64,000 bases of DNA, from positions 27,858,297 through 27,922,296 of the forward strand of contig NC_133770.1 in NCBI RefSeq assembly GCF_003597395.2, read 5' to 3'. The notes under the pieces are model-generated. The model did no database searches and was not told the origin of the DNA. It worked only from the letters and a program-made list of their open reading frames with translations. This stretch comes from Chelonoidis abingdonii (taxonomy: Eukaryota > Chordata > Testudines > Testudinidae). A program made the translations under genes and the position numbers. Positions 22,015 to 34,352 of this stretch are shown here, in pieces (position 1 is the first letter of the stretch; every line of letters starts with the position of its first letter).

Positions 22015-22600
22015 GAGAGGGTGTTCAGATAATGATCAAGGGCATGAAAGAAAACCTATATGATATAAGATTGAAAAGACAGGGATTGTTTGCCTCAGGA
22101 GATGGATAAGAGGGCACCAATAACTAATTAATAGCATAGAGAAGGTAGATTGAGAGCTTCTGTTCTCCCTATCTAATAACATAAGAACTTTCGAAGAAAA
22201 TGGTAAACTGCAAACAGCTAGAAAAAATAGACAGTAATTGGACTGTGGAACTCACTGCCACAGGAAGTCATTGGAGTCAATAATTTATTAAGATTCAAAA
22301 AGAGATTGGACATTTATATGACTATCAAGAATATCTAGAGTTATAATTAATGATAGCTAAAATTGGAAGGGATATTAAACCTGGTGCTTCAGGGTTTAGG
22401 CTAATGTCTAACTATTAGAGATCAAGATGACATCTCATGTGGAGTGGAGGGGCAACAGATTATCCCATGTCTGCTTACTGTGGTTCTTACATCTTCCTTT
22501 AAAACATCAGATGATGGCCATTGTCAGAGACAGGATAATGGGCTAGATGGACCATGGGTCTGGTCTAGTATAGCAATTCCTGTGTTCATGTTAACGTATG
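22015..22600 (+). mobile_element. Old CR1 LINE 3' end
   Basis: The sequence ends with GGGCTAGATGGACCATGGGT and CTGGTCTAGTATAGCAATTC, the hallmark 3' end of an old CR1 subfamily. Upstream blocks GGAACTCACTGCCACAGGAA and GATTCAAAAAGAGATTGGAC are the degraded ORF2 C-terminus. The same family lies inverted at 60405-60800. There is no intact frame. Confidence 0.85.
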
Positions 22601-23089
22601 GTATGCATTAACGTGTACATTTTGAAGATGGAATGTGTTGTCTGAGGGTGGAACTCAAGGTGCATGCTGTATATTATTTTAGATGTATTTCTGCAGAATG
22701 TAGTTGTTAGGGAATTTAAAAAAATCTTCTATTTTAAAAAGTAAAAAAAAAAAGAAAAAAGAGGAAGTGAAGGAGGAGAAAGAGCGGTGTGTAACTTTAA
22801 TTATTTTTGATTCACTACTATAAAACCCACAGCTGGGCAGGCCTTTCTGCTTGAAGTCTTCAGCCTTGGTGATCCTATTTTTTCATTCAATTTTATTTCT
22901 GCGCCCTTTGACTTTTATTATTTCAAGTAAAGGAGAACATTTCCAGTGTAGTTTCAAACTGGGGATATTACTCCCTTCAGATACATTTCATCTACACTGT
23001 GAGGAGAGATTAAGGGTAGGCAAAGTAGGGCTAGCTCCTTGACAGATTAAAGCGGAGCCATGGAAATTCTCTTTTCTACATTGGCCAAC
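22601..23089. other. Unique DNA
   Basis: It contains an A/G-rich tract near 22735-22790. No gene is seen. Confidence 0.35.
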
Positions 23090-23225
23090 ATTTTCAAAAG
23101 TGACTGGTGATCTTGGACTTGGGACATCTTAAAAGGGCGCTGAGCTTGCTCCTGCTGAAAATCAGGCCCTTTAAGGAGTGTCAAGCTGGGCTCCCAAAGT
23201 TACCAGTCACTTTGAAAAATCTTGC
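23090..23225. repeat. Palindromic dispersed repeat (TTTTCAAAAGTGACTGGTGA)
   Basis: TTTTCAAAAGTGACTGGTGA on the left is answered by TTACCAGTCACTTTGAAAAA on the right. The centre carries CTGAAAATCAGGCCC. Confidence 0.65.
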
Positions 23226-26200
23226 CCTTTATTTCAGCTTGAATGTGGATCAAAAAGTTCATACTTCGGTTGCTCCTGACCTTGTCTCAGGAAATTGGGT
23301 CAATTTCACTTCTCAAATGGGTCCTTCTGTCATGTAATGTGTATCTTAATTGTTTAATGCAATATTTCTACATAATTATAAGAAATATCACTTGCTGCAT
23401 TGATAATAAAATGAAAACAGGCAATGTTAATAACATTACACATTTTTATAATGGGATGGAAAATCATTAATTATGAGACAGAATAAATTAACACATATCA
23501 AATGCTTCCAAGAGGCACTAGGAGTTGGGAGTGGGTAGAGCCTCCATTTTTATTTCTTCTGCAGAGGAAATTAGGGTCAAATTATATTAGGCACTAAAGA
23601 ACAGAAATGTCCTTCCTGGCCTAGGAAAGCATACAATGCCACAGTGCATTTATACACACCCACAGTGTCAGCTTGAAGGGCTGACAAAGTACTTTCCAAG
23701 CTGTAAAAATCACGTCACCCACCTCTGAACTACAGTCACAGCTGGGCTCACATACTCTTGTAGCCCTACCATCATCCCCCACAAGTGTTGTCAGAAAGGA
23801 CCAATCCAATCACAGTTTCAACCAATCAGATCAGGCTAGTTGGACGGGTATCCATGTGGGGGAATCATGGTGGGAGTTCAAGGAGTAGAAACTGCCATCT
23901 GATCAGCATAGGCCTGAGGGAGAAAGAGTCTGCTGGAGCTCTAGGTAACCAGGGAGAGAAGGAAAGAGACTGTAAGTATCTAAAGTATTGCTTCACCTTG
24001 CTAAGAGTCAGCCTGTGGCCAGCTCTTGGTATGACATTGTACTCCCTGGAATAGGGCCAAATTCCCAATGAAGCACTGATACTTCATCCCTACATCACCT
24101 TGCCTAGATTTGCTCTTACTTGGCTTGTTTCCATATATTCGTATTTGATGATTTCCATTGAGCTGGAATTCCTGGTATAGTCAGTATGAAGATCCAGCAA
24201 GAAATCAGCCAACAAGCAAATGTATAAGAGGGAAAAATATTTTATTTGAGTTCACACTATGGACCCTTCTTGCAGCGTGGGATAGAGAGAGCTCCTGCCA
24301 GTCACTGCACCATGTGACTTCCCACAACAAATGGCCAACAGAAGTTATTGCTTTCCCATGCTTGACTGCATGCAATTTTTTCTCAGGCCCTGGAAAAAAC
24401 AGAGCTTCCTCATTGTTTCTTCTGGGGGAGACAAAAAGGGTGGCCTAAACGGCCTTCCCTGACTAACAGGGCTTGCCGGTTGGCAACCAACATTAAGTGT
24501 CCATCTATTCAAGTGCTTCCTTCAGCTGTTTTTCTGTTGTGTTCCTCAATTTTGTCCCTCTCTGACTGTTATTATATTATAGTTCTGGGATTTTGCAGGC
24601 TATGGAATGATGCTGACTCTCTCTAGTATCCAGAAGCCAGTGGAGCTAAGCATAGGTCACTAATAAATGTTACATCCCAGATTTATAGTATGAAAAAGAT
24701 GGCCTCCTTCCCAGAAGCGATGCACTGAATATTTAAATTTGTTTGCAAACAAGCACTGAAGGCCATTTTGTCAGCCAGCACACGTAGCTTGGTGCAAGTA
24801 GTGCAGAGTGCAGTTAATTAGAAAGTTTGGTTTTCTGGTCTCTGACTATAGCAACCCTTTCCCCCCTCCAAAAAGGGATTTAATGTAAATGGCTGGAAAC
24901 AAAAGTGCTTCCCAAACTGAGTTCATTTCTCTTCTCCATAACGTCTTCCCTTCCAATCTATTGAAAAAAACCCTAAACCATTTCTAGGCAATCATGGGTT
25001 TTTTTCCTATAATTTCCCTATCACCTTTACCCACTAAATTATATAAAGATTTCATCTTAAGAATGCATTTTTTTTTACTGTATGTTTAATGCTTTATTCT
25101 TGTGTGAAAAATTTCTCTCACACACTCTAACAATTACAGGTTTCCTGGTTGTGGGCCTAATGTGTAAATTATTCATTTCTTGTACTCAATTTTGAATATT
25201 TGAGAATTTGTTCAAATAATTAAAACACAAATGCTTATTAACCCTGTAAACAATTTGGCAATGATTTTTAAGATATTAAATGTTAATAAGAAGCTAAATG
25301 TATTTGTTTTATATGAAAGGTTAAACATTTTGGAAATATTTTATTTTGTCTCTGTATGTCAGAAATGGGACACAAAGTGGATTTGGGGGTGAAATAGAGA
25401 TAGAGAGACAATGTCTGAAAAAAGATCTGTTTTCCCTGTCTACAAGAATTTCTTTGCTTCCAAAACAGAACATGCTGAGGATTTTGGAAGGAACTCTTTG
25501 CCTACTGTTTTAAATTCTTTGGTCCCAATTTGCCTCTCACTTATACCAGAGTAAATCAAGCATAACTCCATTTAAGTCAGTGGAATTTTGCAGATGTAAA
25601 ACTGATGTGAAAGGTCAATCAAGACCTTTAAATCAAACTTGCTACAGTACTTTAGTTAAGGTAAAGTTAGTCAATAGGTTATTCACTTGTCCAAGGCTGA
25701 CATGTTATATAAGGCATTAGCAGCCAGAGTCTATTGTCCAGACAAGTGTAATCAGCAAATCCAATTTTATAAATTTTTGACTGGTGACAGTGGTGCAGAG
25801 ATAACTCAGAAGGTGTTGTGGAAGACTTCGCTGAAGTTTGTTTGCATTGTAATTTGGCTGGAAGTCACAGAAGCTTACCTAGTTACTGCCATTTATTTTT
25901 GATAAGCCCCAGAGCGTCCATGACATTTATTGAAATAGAATGGTGTCTAGGCAGCCATTAATGCTACTGTATCTTGTTTCAGCAGATGCTTTATTTTAAG
26001 ACGTTTGAAGGAGGTTTACTGTAGATATTCAAACCTACTAGGGTCTTTGTGTCTAATAAGGCCTTTGACCTAGATCAGAGTTCTCCGATGTTTTACTATG
26101 TAAGTTATATAACTTCTGATGTCCGGTTAGTGTCGTCTTACAGTTTAAATGTACCTTTTTACTGGACCAGTTCTAACTTCTGTTGCTGGGAATATGAAAA

Positions 26201-26974
26201 TTTCACACTTGTGTAATATAAAATATTGCATTTTTCATGCTATGTCACTAACTGTAGACATAGGAATAAGCCTCTAATCTCAGTTTTGTAGCAATTAGGC
26301 TTTCTGCAATTTCTGGATATGAGCCAGCCACATTAGAGTGAAAATTGCAGCTATTCTTTCCTCAAGCCTGCCAATGTTCTTGCAACAGGGAACAATCATT
26401 TATAAATCACCCCAGGGAGAAATGCCCGTCACAGAAAGCTCAAGAGACCAATAGGATCCAAATCACACCTTTATGATATTTCCCTTCTGCAAGCATTTAC
26501 ATTCAAATATAAACAACTCTTGCATTAGGAACTATATTACACGTTTTAAAAGGCTGTTCTACATGATGTGTTATAGTGAAATAGCTCTGTCTGATACTTT
26601 GGTTTCTTTCTAATTTGCTTATATTGTACTATTTTTGCAAAAAAAAAAAAAAGATAAATAAAAAAAAATCTGGTGGGAATAAGCCAACCTGTCTAATTAT
26701 CCCTGATTTATTCCCTACTATAGTGCAGGCATCATCAGAGAACAAAATGCCAGCTTGTCTATGCAGTTTGTTTCAGTTGTTTGTAATCTAGTCTGCTTCC
26801 CTCAAATAAGGTTTTAGAGATGATGAGTCCTCATCTCAGAAATTGACAAAATGGGTAGCACCATGAGTAACATGGAGAATCCAATCTCCATTATCTTATG
26901 GCATGAGATGTAATCAGGTGGCATAAAAGGACACCTACATATCTATTCAAAAGAAAAGAATCTGAGGAAAGGCG
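23226..26974. other. Long unique interval
   Basis: At 23760-23970 there are CCAAT-type motifs (ACCAATCCAATCAC, AACCAATCAG) upstream of a good splice-donor match (ACTGTAAGTA near 23969), which might be an old LTR or a promoter-like relic. A palindrome relic lies at 25525-25620. Otherwise it is AT-rich unique DNA without recognised genes. Confidence 0.35.
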
Positions 26975-27060
26975 GCCAGATCTCCATCTGATGTAAAGCA
27001 GCATAACTCCACTCACATCAGTGCAGCTATGCCAATTTACACCATATGAATGACACAGAT
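26975..27060. repeat. Palindromic dispersed repeat (GGCCAGATCT ... TTTACACCA)
   Basis: CATCTGATGTAAAGCAGCAT and GCTATGCCAATTTACACCAT are inverse-related around ACTCACATCAGTG. It belongs to the GTGTAAATC palindrome group. Confidence 0.5.
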
Positions 27061-27087
27061 GCTGTTCCAAACAGCTTGCAATTCTAT

Positions 27088-27372
27088 TAGATCACAGACA
27101 GGGTAGGATATAAACTCCTGGCTTCTGTGCCTCCTATTTAAATTTATGAGGCATGGGTTTAAATCCTGCCATGCCAGTGATCTAATTGGATTGTAAGACA
27201 TTAGACCCCGTCCCAAAGAGTTTACAATCCAGTTAGATCACGGACAGGGTAGGATATAAACCCATGCCTCATCAGTTTAAATAGGAGGCACAGAGGCATG
27301 GGTTTATATCCTGCCCTGTCACCAGTGATCTAGTTGGATTGTAAGCTCTTTGGGACAGGGTCTAATGTCTTA
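27088..27372. repeat. Compound palindrome A-B-A'-B'
   Basis: Four blocks are present: A 27088-27184, B 27185-27232, A' 27234-27332 and B' 27333-27372. A' is close to the reverse complement of A, B' is the reverse complement of B (about 37 of 39 positions), and A and A' are each hairpins on their own. In A' the arms 27234-27270 and 27293-27332 pair nearly throughout (GGATATAAACCCATGCCTC against its inverse). B resembles the start of the L2-like tail (TTGTAAGCTCTTTGGGACAGG). Confidence 0.85.
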
Positions 27373-27524
27373 CCTTTCAGGAGATTCTCAAGTACTCAGC
27401 AAAATATGGGCTAGAGTAAAAGTGGCTTCAGTGGATCTACACTGATTTATGCGTGCTGAGGATCTCTCCCTGTATATATATATACACATAGAAAATACTG
27501 CACTGAAATACAACAACGCTGGGG

Positions 27525-27715
27525 TGGAAGGCTTCACATTCTTTCCTTCTACTCTCCCATCAGTCTGTCTGTATCCATCTGTTGGCTCTTGTCTGGACTC
27601 TAACATCTTTGGGGCAGGGACCATCTTTTTAGTTCTGTGTTTGTACAATGCCTAGCGCACTGAGATCCTGGTCCTGACTTGGGCTCCTAGGCCCTACAGT
27701 AAGACAAAATAATAA
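27525..27715 (+). mobile_element. L2-like tail SINE/LINE copy
   Basis: It contains CATCTTTGGGGCAGGGACCA, CTGTGTTTGTACAATGCCTA and GCGCACTGAGATCCTGGTCC, and ends ACAAAATAATAATC. The upstream CTGTCTGTATCCATCTGTTG also belongs to the family. Confidence 0.65.
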
Positions 27716-29309
27716 TCACACTCACAGAAGTCCAATTAAATCTATAATGTATGTGAATAACCACAATGCAGAGTGCAGCACTTTGGGTATATATAGGAGA
27801 AAGTGCAGATATGGTTATGAGAGAAGAGGACAAATAGGGCTTTTAGGCTGTCATTATGTGTGGAATGGGGGTGGCAGGAGTGTAGTGATATAATAAGCAA
27901 TAAGGTTTGCCAAGTGAAAAAGGGCAGAACTATGTAGTGCCTTGAAGATAATGACAAGAAGCTTGAACGTGATGCTCTGGAGAAGGACGAACCAGCAGAG
28001 GGCTTGAAAGATGGGGTGATGCCAGACAGGTTGGCAAGGAAGATGATCTCAGTAGTTCTTTTCCTCTGAATACTCCTAACACTGCAATTCATGTATTTTT
28101 ACATCCATGGATTTCTGTTATGAGAGATCATGCCTATGCATCGGAGGCATTCTGCTATCTCCCAAACCACAAAATGACCTCTGTACACCTAGAGGAGGAT
28201 CTTATGAGCTCCCCTCAGAGAGATACAACAGATTGCATCTGTTCCCATTTTTTTTCAGTGTAGGGGTAGTAGGTAGAACCAGCAGGATGGAACTACATCT
28301 CAGATCAATTCATTCTCCTCTTTAAACTGCCTCATAGTCTCTTAATCATGAGTGGTTTTTTCACTTGTGAATAGTGTAAAAGCCTTGTAATTCACTGCAA
28401 TACTAAGTGTTTCAAAATCCACAAGTGACTAAACCACAGTGAAAGTTATGAATCAGGCTATTAAGTTGAGGGATCAGTCTGAAAATAAAATCTGTTCACA
28501 TTTTCTCTTCTGCAAGAAGAACCAGAGACCTCAGACCAACTTCCTGTATCCCACTGAAATAAACTCTCATCGACATCCTCTAATACGAAAATATACAGAA
28601 TAAGGGCCTTGAATCAGGGATCCTTAAACATGAGACTAACCACTGAAAATTCAATAAACATCCCAAATAAGATTCAAAAGAATGTGGAAGCATGCAGGAT
28701 AAACAAGAACTACACTTGACTGAAGACAAGAAATAAAGCCTGAATGAATAATACAACAATATATGCCTAGCACAATCAATCTTGACTGGGAATATTAGGT
28801 GCTATTGGAATATGACTAATATAATAATAATATATTTAAAAAGGAGACTGTTTCCATTATATCTCTGTTTTATACATACATGTACCTTTCTGAAACATTC
28901 ATTTATGACCTGATCAAAAGCTCTTGAAACTTGATAGTCTTTCTGTTGACTTATTTAGGGTTTGGATCAGTGCCTAGCTAAAGAGAATAACATTTTCCAT
29001 GTTTCCTGCAGTATTTGTGTGTGTTTGTATGTTTGTTTTATTTTAAATTTGGAGCAAAATCTCTTCTGTTGTTTTTGAGTTATAGGTTTTTCTTACGAAA
29101 AAAAATCCAGGCTTTGTGAGACAAAGCTGCAATTTAACATGAACATTGGGCACTGAACTGAGGAAGTGTTAAAGCTAAGGCTCCTACATCTACATTATTT
29201 CAGCCTTACCGCAAATAAGTAATATTTCCTCTTCCTGTTTTTTGGTTAAACGAGTAGCTTAGTATTAGAGCAGATCAAAAGGGAGTGGGAAGTAAAAGGT
29301 ATAAGTATT
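27716..29309. other. Unique DNA
   Basis: At 27840-28060 the style (TGCCTTGAAGATAATGACAAG, CTTGAACGTGATGCTCTGGA) suggests an old interspersed repeat that I cannot name. The rest appears unique. Confidence 0.3.
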
Positions 29310-29500
29310 TTTGCAACTTTTTTTTCTTAATTTTTTTTGCTTTTCACCCTCTTTCAAAATTTTGAAAAAGATTTGATCAGCATTTCAAGTATTGAAATAG
29401 CTTTATCAGCTCACTCAGTGGTCAAAAAATGGAAGAAAAAGTTTTACAATTTTTTCCTTTTTTTCCCCTTCAAATTTCAGTTTCAGATATTTGAAATTTC
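29310..29500. repeat. AT-rich dispersed repeat (TTTTTTC/GAAAAA blocks)
   Basis: T-rich and A-rich blocks alternate around AAAATTTTGAAAAAG and CAAATTTCAGTTTCAG. The segment is related in style to 37530-37740 and 59590-59760. Confidence 0.45.
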
Positions 29501-30464
29501 ATTTTAATTAGTTTTGCTTAGTATATGTCTGTTCTGTTTTGGCAAAATGTATTTAAAATATAAGTACAGGATGTACAATATCGATGTTACTGTTAGAAAT
29601 ATAACTTTAGCATTTCTTTACTTTGCGTCTGATTGTGATTCTCATGCTCATATTGGGGGAATTCCTGATTCCATTAGAGTCTGTGGCAAAACCTGCACTG
29701 ACATCAATGGATCCAGGATTTCACCTGTTAAATGGTGCTTTACTCTGCAAATAGATGTATTGACTTCAGTTAGGCTACTTATGATATAACACATTATTCA
29801 GCTTTAGTGAGAGTATTACAGTCTGGCCCTTTGTGATTTTAACAGTACAACCTTAAAATTGCACTAACATGGCTTTATTTTTTTTCCATTTAAGAGACAC
29901 AGATAGATAGGTGATTGACGGAAAGGTAGACAGACTGGCATATTTATTCTATGGTAAAAATTGATAGAATTTAGCAAAGACTATAAGACTAACAAATACT
30001 TCAGTGCTGATTACTAAAAAAATCTTGATGGTCTCTATTAATCATCCAGGAACAACCTGTAATTATTAATATACAGTATTAAATTATTAGAACAGCATTA
30101 AAGAGATGATTTTTCTGAGATTTTTAGTTTTGTTTCTATTAGAAATAAAAGGATTAGCAAATGACATCTGTATCTAAAGAGAGAACAAATTCATATCATG
30201 AGGAGAAGGACTGGCCTAAGCTCTGTCTTAAATTAATTTAAGACAACCTATTTGAAATAATCCATTTGAGTAAAAAATTCCCTAAGTAGATTAATTATCT
30301 CTGTACACAATATAGATTTAAATCTGCTCATTATAGTAATCATAAACTATTACATTTTCTAAGGTTGCTTTAACCTGTATTCTCTAGATGAAAATACTCT
30401 AGATATTCTACGAACTATAGCAATCAAAATGGCAGTACTGTCTCTTAAGGACTGACAACAGACT
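29501..30464. other. Unique AT-rich DNA
   Basis: It contains a weak palindrome relic at 29650-29800 (ACTGACATCAATGG). No gene is seen. Confidence 0.35.
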
Positions 30465-30650
30465 TCATTCAAAATCTGCAGCTGGTTCATCATGTGGCAA
30501 TTCATCCTGAAGACAGCATATCATATCAGTGCTACACGGTTGTCACTGGTTCCTATTCCTGCTCTGGATTCGGTTCCAGGTGCTGGTCTTCACTCATAAA
30601 TCCCTGAGGCATCTAGATCCTTGGGATGAGTGAAGTTGTCCTTGCTTACA
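30465..30650 (+). mobile_element. L2/jockey-like LINE ORF2 relic
   Basis: The plus strand carries CTGCAGCTGGTTCATCATGT followed, in shifted frames, by WFLFLLWIRFQVLVFTHKSL. This matches the conserved LQLVQNAAAR ... HWLPV ... FKVLVFKAL segment near the ORF2 C-terminus of L2-type LINEs. It is heavily frameshifted. Confidence 0.5.
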
Positions 30651-31174
30651 CTAGTGATGCATACTCCATTTGTATAGTACCATTATACTTGTTCAAAATT
30701 CAGTAAAACAATACAGTAGAAACTCAATTATCTATTGATCTCAAGGGGCACTTGGGTATTTTGGGAGCTTGCCCAGAAAGCTTTGAAGGGTCACTTGACC
30801 TGCTCCTGACAACCAACTTCAAAACCTGGTTCCTGGATTCTTCATGTCCCCCCAGCTCTACAGGAGGCAGCAGCAGTTGTGCTTCAGGACCTAAGCCCAT
30901 AGGAGCCATATCCTCATCTGGTGTAAATAGCAAGTGACTTTAATGGAGTTATGCCAGTTTATACCATTTCAAGATCTGGCCCAAGGATTGTAAGTCATGC
31001 AGACTTATGAGATGAAGTCAAAACTTGGGGTTCATATCCAGCCTTAACAACATTAAGAATTTCATTTAATTAACATTTAGGTAAACAAGGTTTGACTATA
31101 TTGACGAAAAAGGGAGAATTGGTCACATGTTGTCATGTGTCCAGTTGTGGACATGTTGACTCTCACTGCCTCTA
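30651..31174. other. Mostly unique DNA with palindrome relic
   Basis: At 30915-30985, CTGGTGTAAATAGCAAGTGA ... ATGGAGTTATGCCAGTTTAT and GATCTGGCCC form another member of the GTGTAAATC palindrome group. Confidence 0.4.
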
Positions 31175-33216
31175 GGGATATGTTTCCACATTACAGGGAT
31201 TATTCGATTTACATAAACGGTTTCTAAAACAGATTGTTAATGTCGAGTGCATGCAGCCACACAAAGCACAATAATTGGTGGTGTGCGTCCATGTTACCGA
31301 GGCTAGTGTCGATTTCTGGAGCAATTGCACCTCCTGGCTACTGTTGCAGGGTCCCCCTATCCGTAGCTATCATAGTTCCGCATCTCCCTACCATTGGATT
31401 CTGGGTTGAGTCACCAATGAATGATGGGTGCAAAACCGTGTCGGGGGTGATTCTGGTAAATGTGTATCTCATTCATTCCTCCTTGAAAAGCAACGGCAGA
31501 CAATCATTTCACGGCCCTTTTCCCTGCATGCCCTGGCAGACGCCATAGCGTGGAACCATGGAGCCTTTTATCCCTTTTCACATGTCACCGTATGTGTACT
31601 GGATGCCGCTGACAGAGCGGTACTGCAGCATACACAGCAGCATTCATTTGCTGTTGCAAGGTAGCAGAGATGGTTACCAGTTGTTTTACTGTTCATCTGC
31701 TGTGCCATTGTAATTGGCGATAGAGATGGATGGTTATCAGTCATTCTGTACCATCTGTGCTGTCTGATAGGGTGCTCCTGGCTGGCCTTAGCTGAGGTCG
31801 GCCGGGGCGCAAGACAAAAATGGCGATGACCTCTTTATGTATCTATAAAAAATAGATCAGTCCTGCCTAGATATGGACAGTGTACTAGAGAACCGTGTAC
31901 GAGGCACAGCTGCTCCATGTCAGATCCGCAGAAGATATGAGCTGCATGCATTCTAAGGGTGCCCCTGACAACCCACCCATTGCTTTGCTCCTCCCACCCT
32001 CCTGGGGCTACCTTGCAGGTCCCATTGTGTGATGAATATAAAGAATGCAGGAATAAGAACATGACTTTTTTAGTGAGTAAAATGAGGGGTAGGCAGCTCA
32101 GCTGCTATGATGTCACGCAGAGGATTTAAAGTGGGGAGGGGGAGAGGAGCCCGCATTCGCTGCTATCGTAGTCACAGGCAGTATATAGAATCTTTCTTTA
32201 GACATGAAAGGGGGGGGGATGTGGAGTCAGCCCCAGTTTGCTGTGATTGAGGACGGTTACCAGCGTTCTGTACCATTGCCAGGAATAACGGGAGTCCATT
32301 CATTTTTTACCCAGGTCCCCCAACGACCTCACCTGAGGCCAGCCAGGATACTCACAGATGATGACAAGGGTACCTGTCCTTCTGCGCTGTACATCTGCAC
32401 GGGAGGGGGAGAAGATTGCAGCTGTTAGTGCGCGGAACCGCGGGTCTACCAGGCTAGTCAGAGTAAGTGACATTGAAAGTCAAGAACACGATTTTTTCCC
32501 CTTTTCTTTCATGGGGGGGGGGGGGAGGTAAATTGTGAGTATACCTGAACACCCTGGACAATGTGTTTGACCCTACAGGCATTGGGAGCTCAGCCAAGAT
32601 CAAATACTTTTTCGGAGCTGCAGGGATGGTGGGATAGCTGGAGTCTTCAGTCCCCTCTCCCTTCCTCCGTGGCATCCATTTCATTCTTTGGGTTTCGTTA
32701 TGCTCGTCACAGCACTGGTCGTGATACTCGTTCTAGCTGGGATTTTTTTCAATGCTTTGTCATTTTTTTTGTAACGAGCTTCTGATTTATAACGTTTGTC
32801 TCCCATACAGTGATCGATCCAGTATCTCATACAGTCCATGCTGGAGCTCTTTTTGGATTTGTAACTGCATTCGCCACCCATGTGGATCAGAGCTCCAGTG
32901 GGCAAACAGAAATGCAATTCAAAGTTTGCGGGGCTTTTCCTGTTACGGGCCAGTGATCCAGTCAGATGCTTTCCAGGTGGACGTGGTTGCACTTGTAGGG
33001 ATTCCGCGGGGGCATCCGTCGATTTGCTCGGGGCCACATAACCAGTTCGATATGGTCAATATGGTATTTCATGGCGCTATCCTTTGTCGGGGAGGATACG
33101 ACTGGTTTTAAGAGCCCTTTATATTGATATAAAAGGCCTTGTTGTGTGGACAGGTGCAGGGTTAAATCGGTTTAACACTACTAAAATCGGTTTAAACGCG
33201 TAGTGTAGACCAGGCC
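31175..33216 (-). mobile_element. 2-kb DNA transposon relative (GGCCTGGTCTACACTA ends)
   Basis: The right end reads, inverted, GGCCTGGTCTACACTACGCG followed by TTTAAACCGATTTTAG; the left end is a decayed inverse. Interior blocks CGGCAGACAATCATTTCACG, GATGCCGCTGACAGAGCGG and TGTTTGACCCTACAGGCATT are those of an abundant turtle repeat. The minus strand keeps a broken Myb/SANT-like frame (see separate entry). A second copy starts at 63833. Related elements with MADF/Myb proteins suggest a PIF/Harbinger origin, but the ends also resemble hAT MITEs, so the class is open. The possible 3-bp TAG flanks are too short to prove the border. Confidence 0.75.
32681..33037 (-). pseudogene. Decayed Myb/SANT (MADF)-like DNA-binding ORF of the 2-kb element
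   Basis: The minus frame includes YKSKKSSSMDCMRYWIDHCM and GDKRYKSEARYKKNDKALKK. Spacing and residues resemble a trihelix/MADF domain (K..APAWT..E..DLIAVWGDE....ELR....N...F.KIS) in which the key tryptophans and the DLIAVWG segment have been lost or shifted. Such proteins accompany PIF/Harbinger-type transposases and bind transposon ends. Downstream frames toward 32560 continue in shifted form. It is not functional. The assignment is by pattern memory and needs alignment. Confidence 0.35.
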
Positions 33217-34352
33217 TAGGACACTCTTCCACATCTAGTCCTGCACTATTGAAGATGCTGGAAGTTTTGCATCTGTCTTTGGTGGATGCAGGATTGGACT
33301 CTAGTGATTGAATGTTACTGCCTGATGGCCTGTGTGAAATGAGTTGGTGATCATAGTCCCATTCTTGTGGACAATTAGAACTAGTTGGCATACTGCTTCT
33401 TGCTGGCAGTCACAGCAAAGAGGCCAAGGATTGAATGAGCTTGGACACTGAACTCTCCTCTCCTCCTACCCACCAGATCAGGGTTGAGGCAAATATCAGA
33501 TCAGCATGGAGAAGATTGCATTGCCATGCTGTAGTCTTTATGAATAATTCTCCAGAATGGCTAAATTTAACAAGCCCCTTTCACTAAAAGTTCATACATC
33601 TACATAGCTCTCTCTGCAGATGTATATGATGTGTGCATAGGTCATGTTTAAAGTGAAGGGCATTTTTAAAGTTTGCGCAATGTTCCCTTGAGAAGTAACA
33701 ATTCAATGGGCTTATTTGTGTTATTTTATCATCCAAAGTGCTGCTCAAAGGAAGATAAAATATGGCAAGCAGCTTGTTAAGACAGGATCTGTGTTAATAT
33801 GCAAATGCTAGTCCCTTAGGACCTTGCTCATACACCAATCAATCAATTAACTTGTCTGTCTCGGTATTGTTCATTATTTAAAAATGATTTTAATCACTTT
33901 GCAGTGTATTAATTAATATCATGATAGCTAAGGGAAAAAAAAAGAAATGTAGCATTCCTTAGAGCTTTCATGTACAAATATTAATTATCATGTATGATTC
34001 CATTATTAAGATATATCATATACCCAAAGATATCAATGAGATTTTATAGGAGCTGAGATACAATACAACTTTATTTTGTGTAAAATCTTTCATATGAACT
34101 CTGCTCTAAAACACTTTAGAGATTTAAATAGGTAGAGTTATAAAGTTTTAACAAATACAAAAATTGCAGAGAGAGATTGAGAGAGAGAGAAATAGGCCAG
34201 GGAGAAAATGTATGTCTTCATATGGGATTTGAGGAAGATTTAAATCTGGTCTAAACATGCACAGCTCCATGATGTCGCTGCAGCAGATCTGAGAGTTTGG
34301 CTCAGACTGCCAGTGTGGTGGCAGTGCACCAAAAGGCTATTCAGATGGTAGG
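33217..34352. other. Unique AT-rich DNA, possibly conserved non-coding
   Basis: At 33690-34030 the sequence is even AT-rich, free of repeats, and includes an octamer ATGCAAAT (near 33802) and homeodomain-type TTAATTAATATCATGAT near 33910. This is typical of vertebrate conserved non-coding elements, though unproven. A (GA)n run lies near 34165-34195. Confidence 0.3.
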
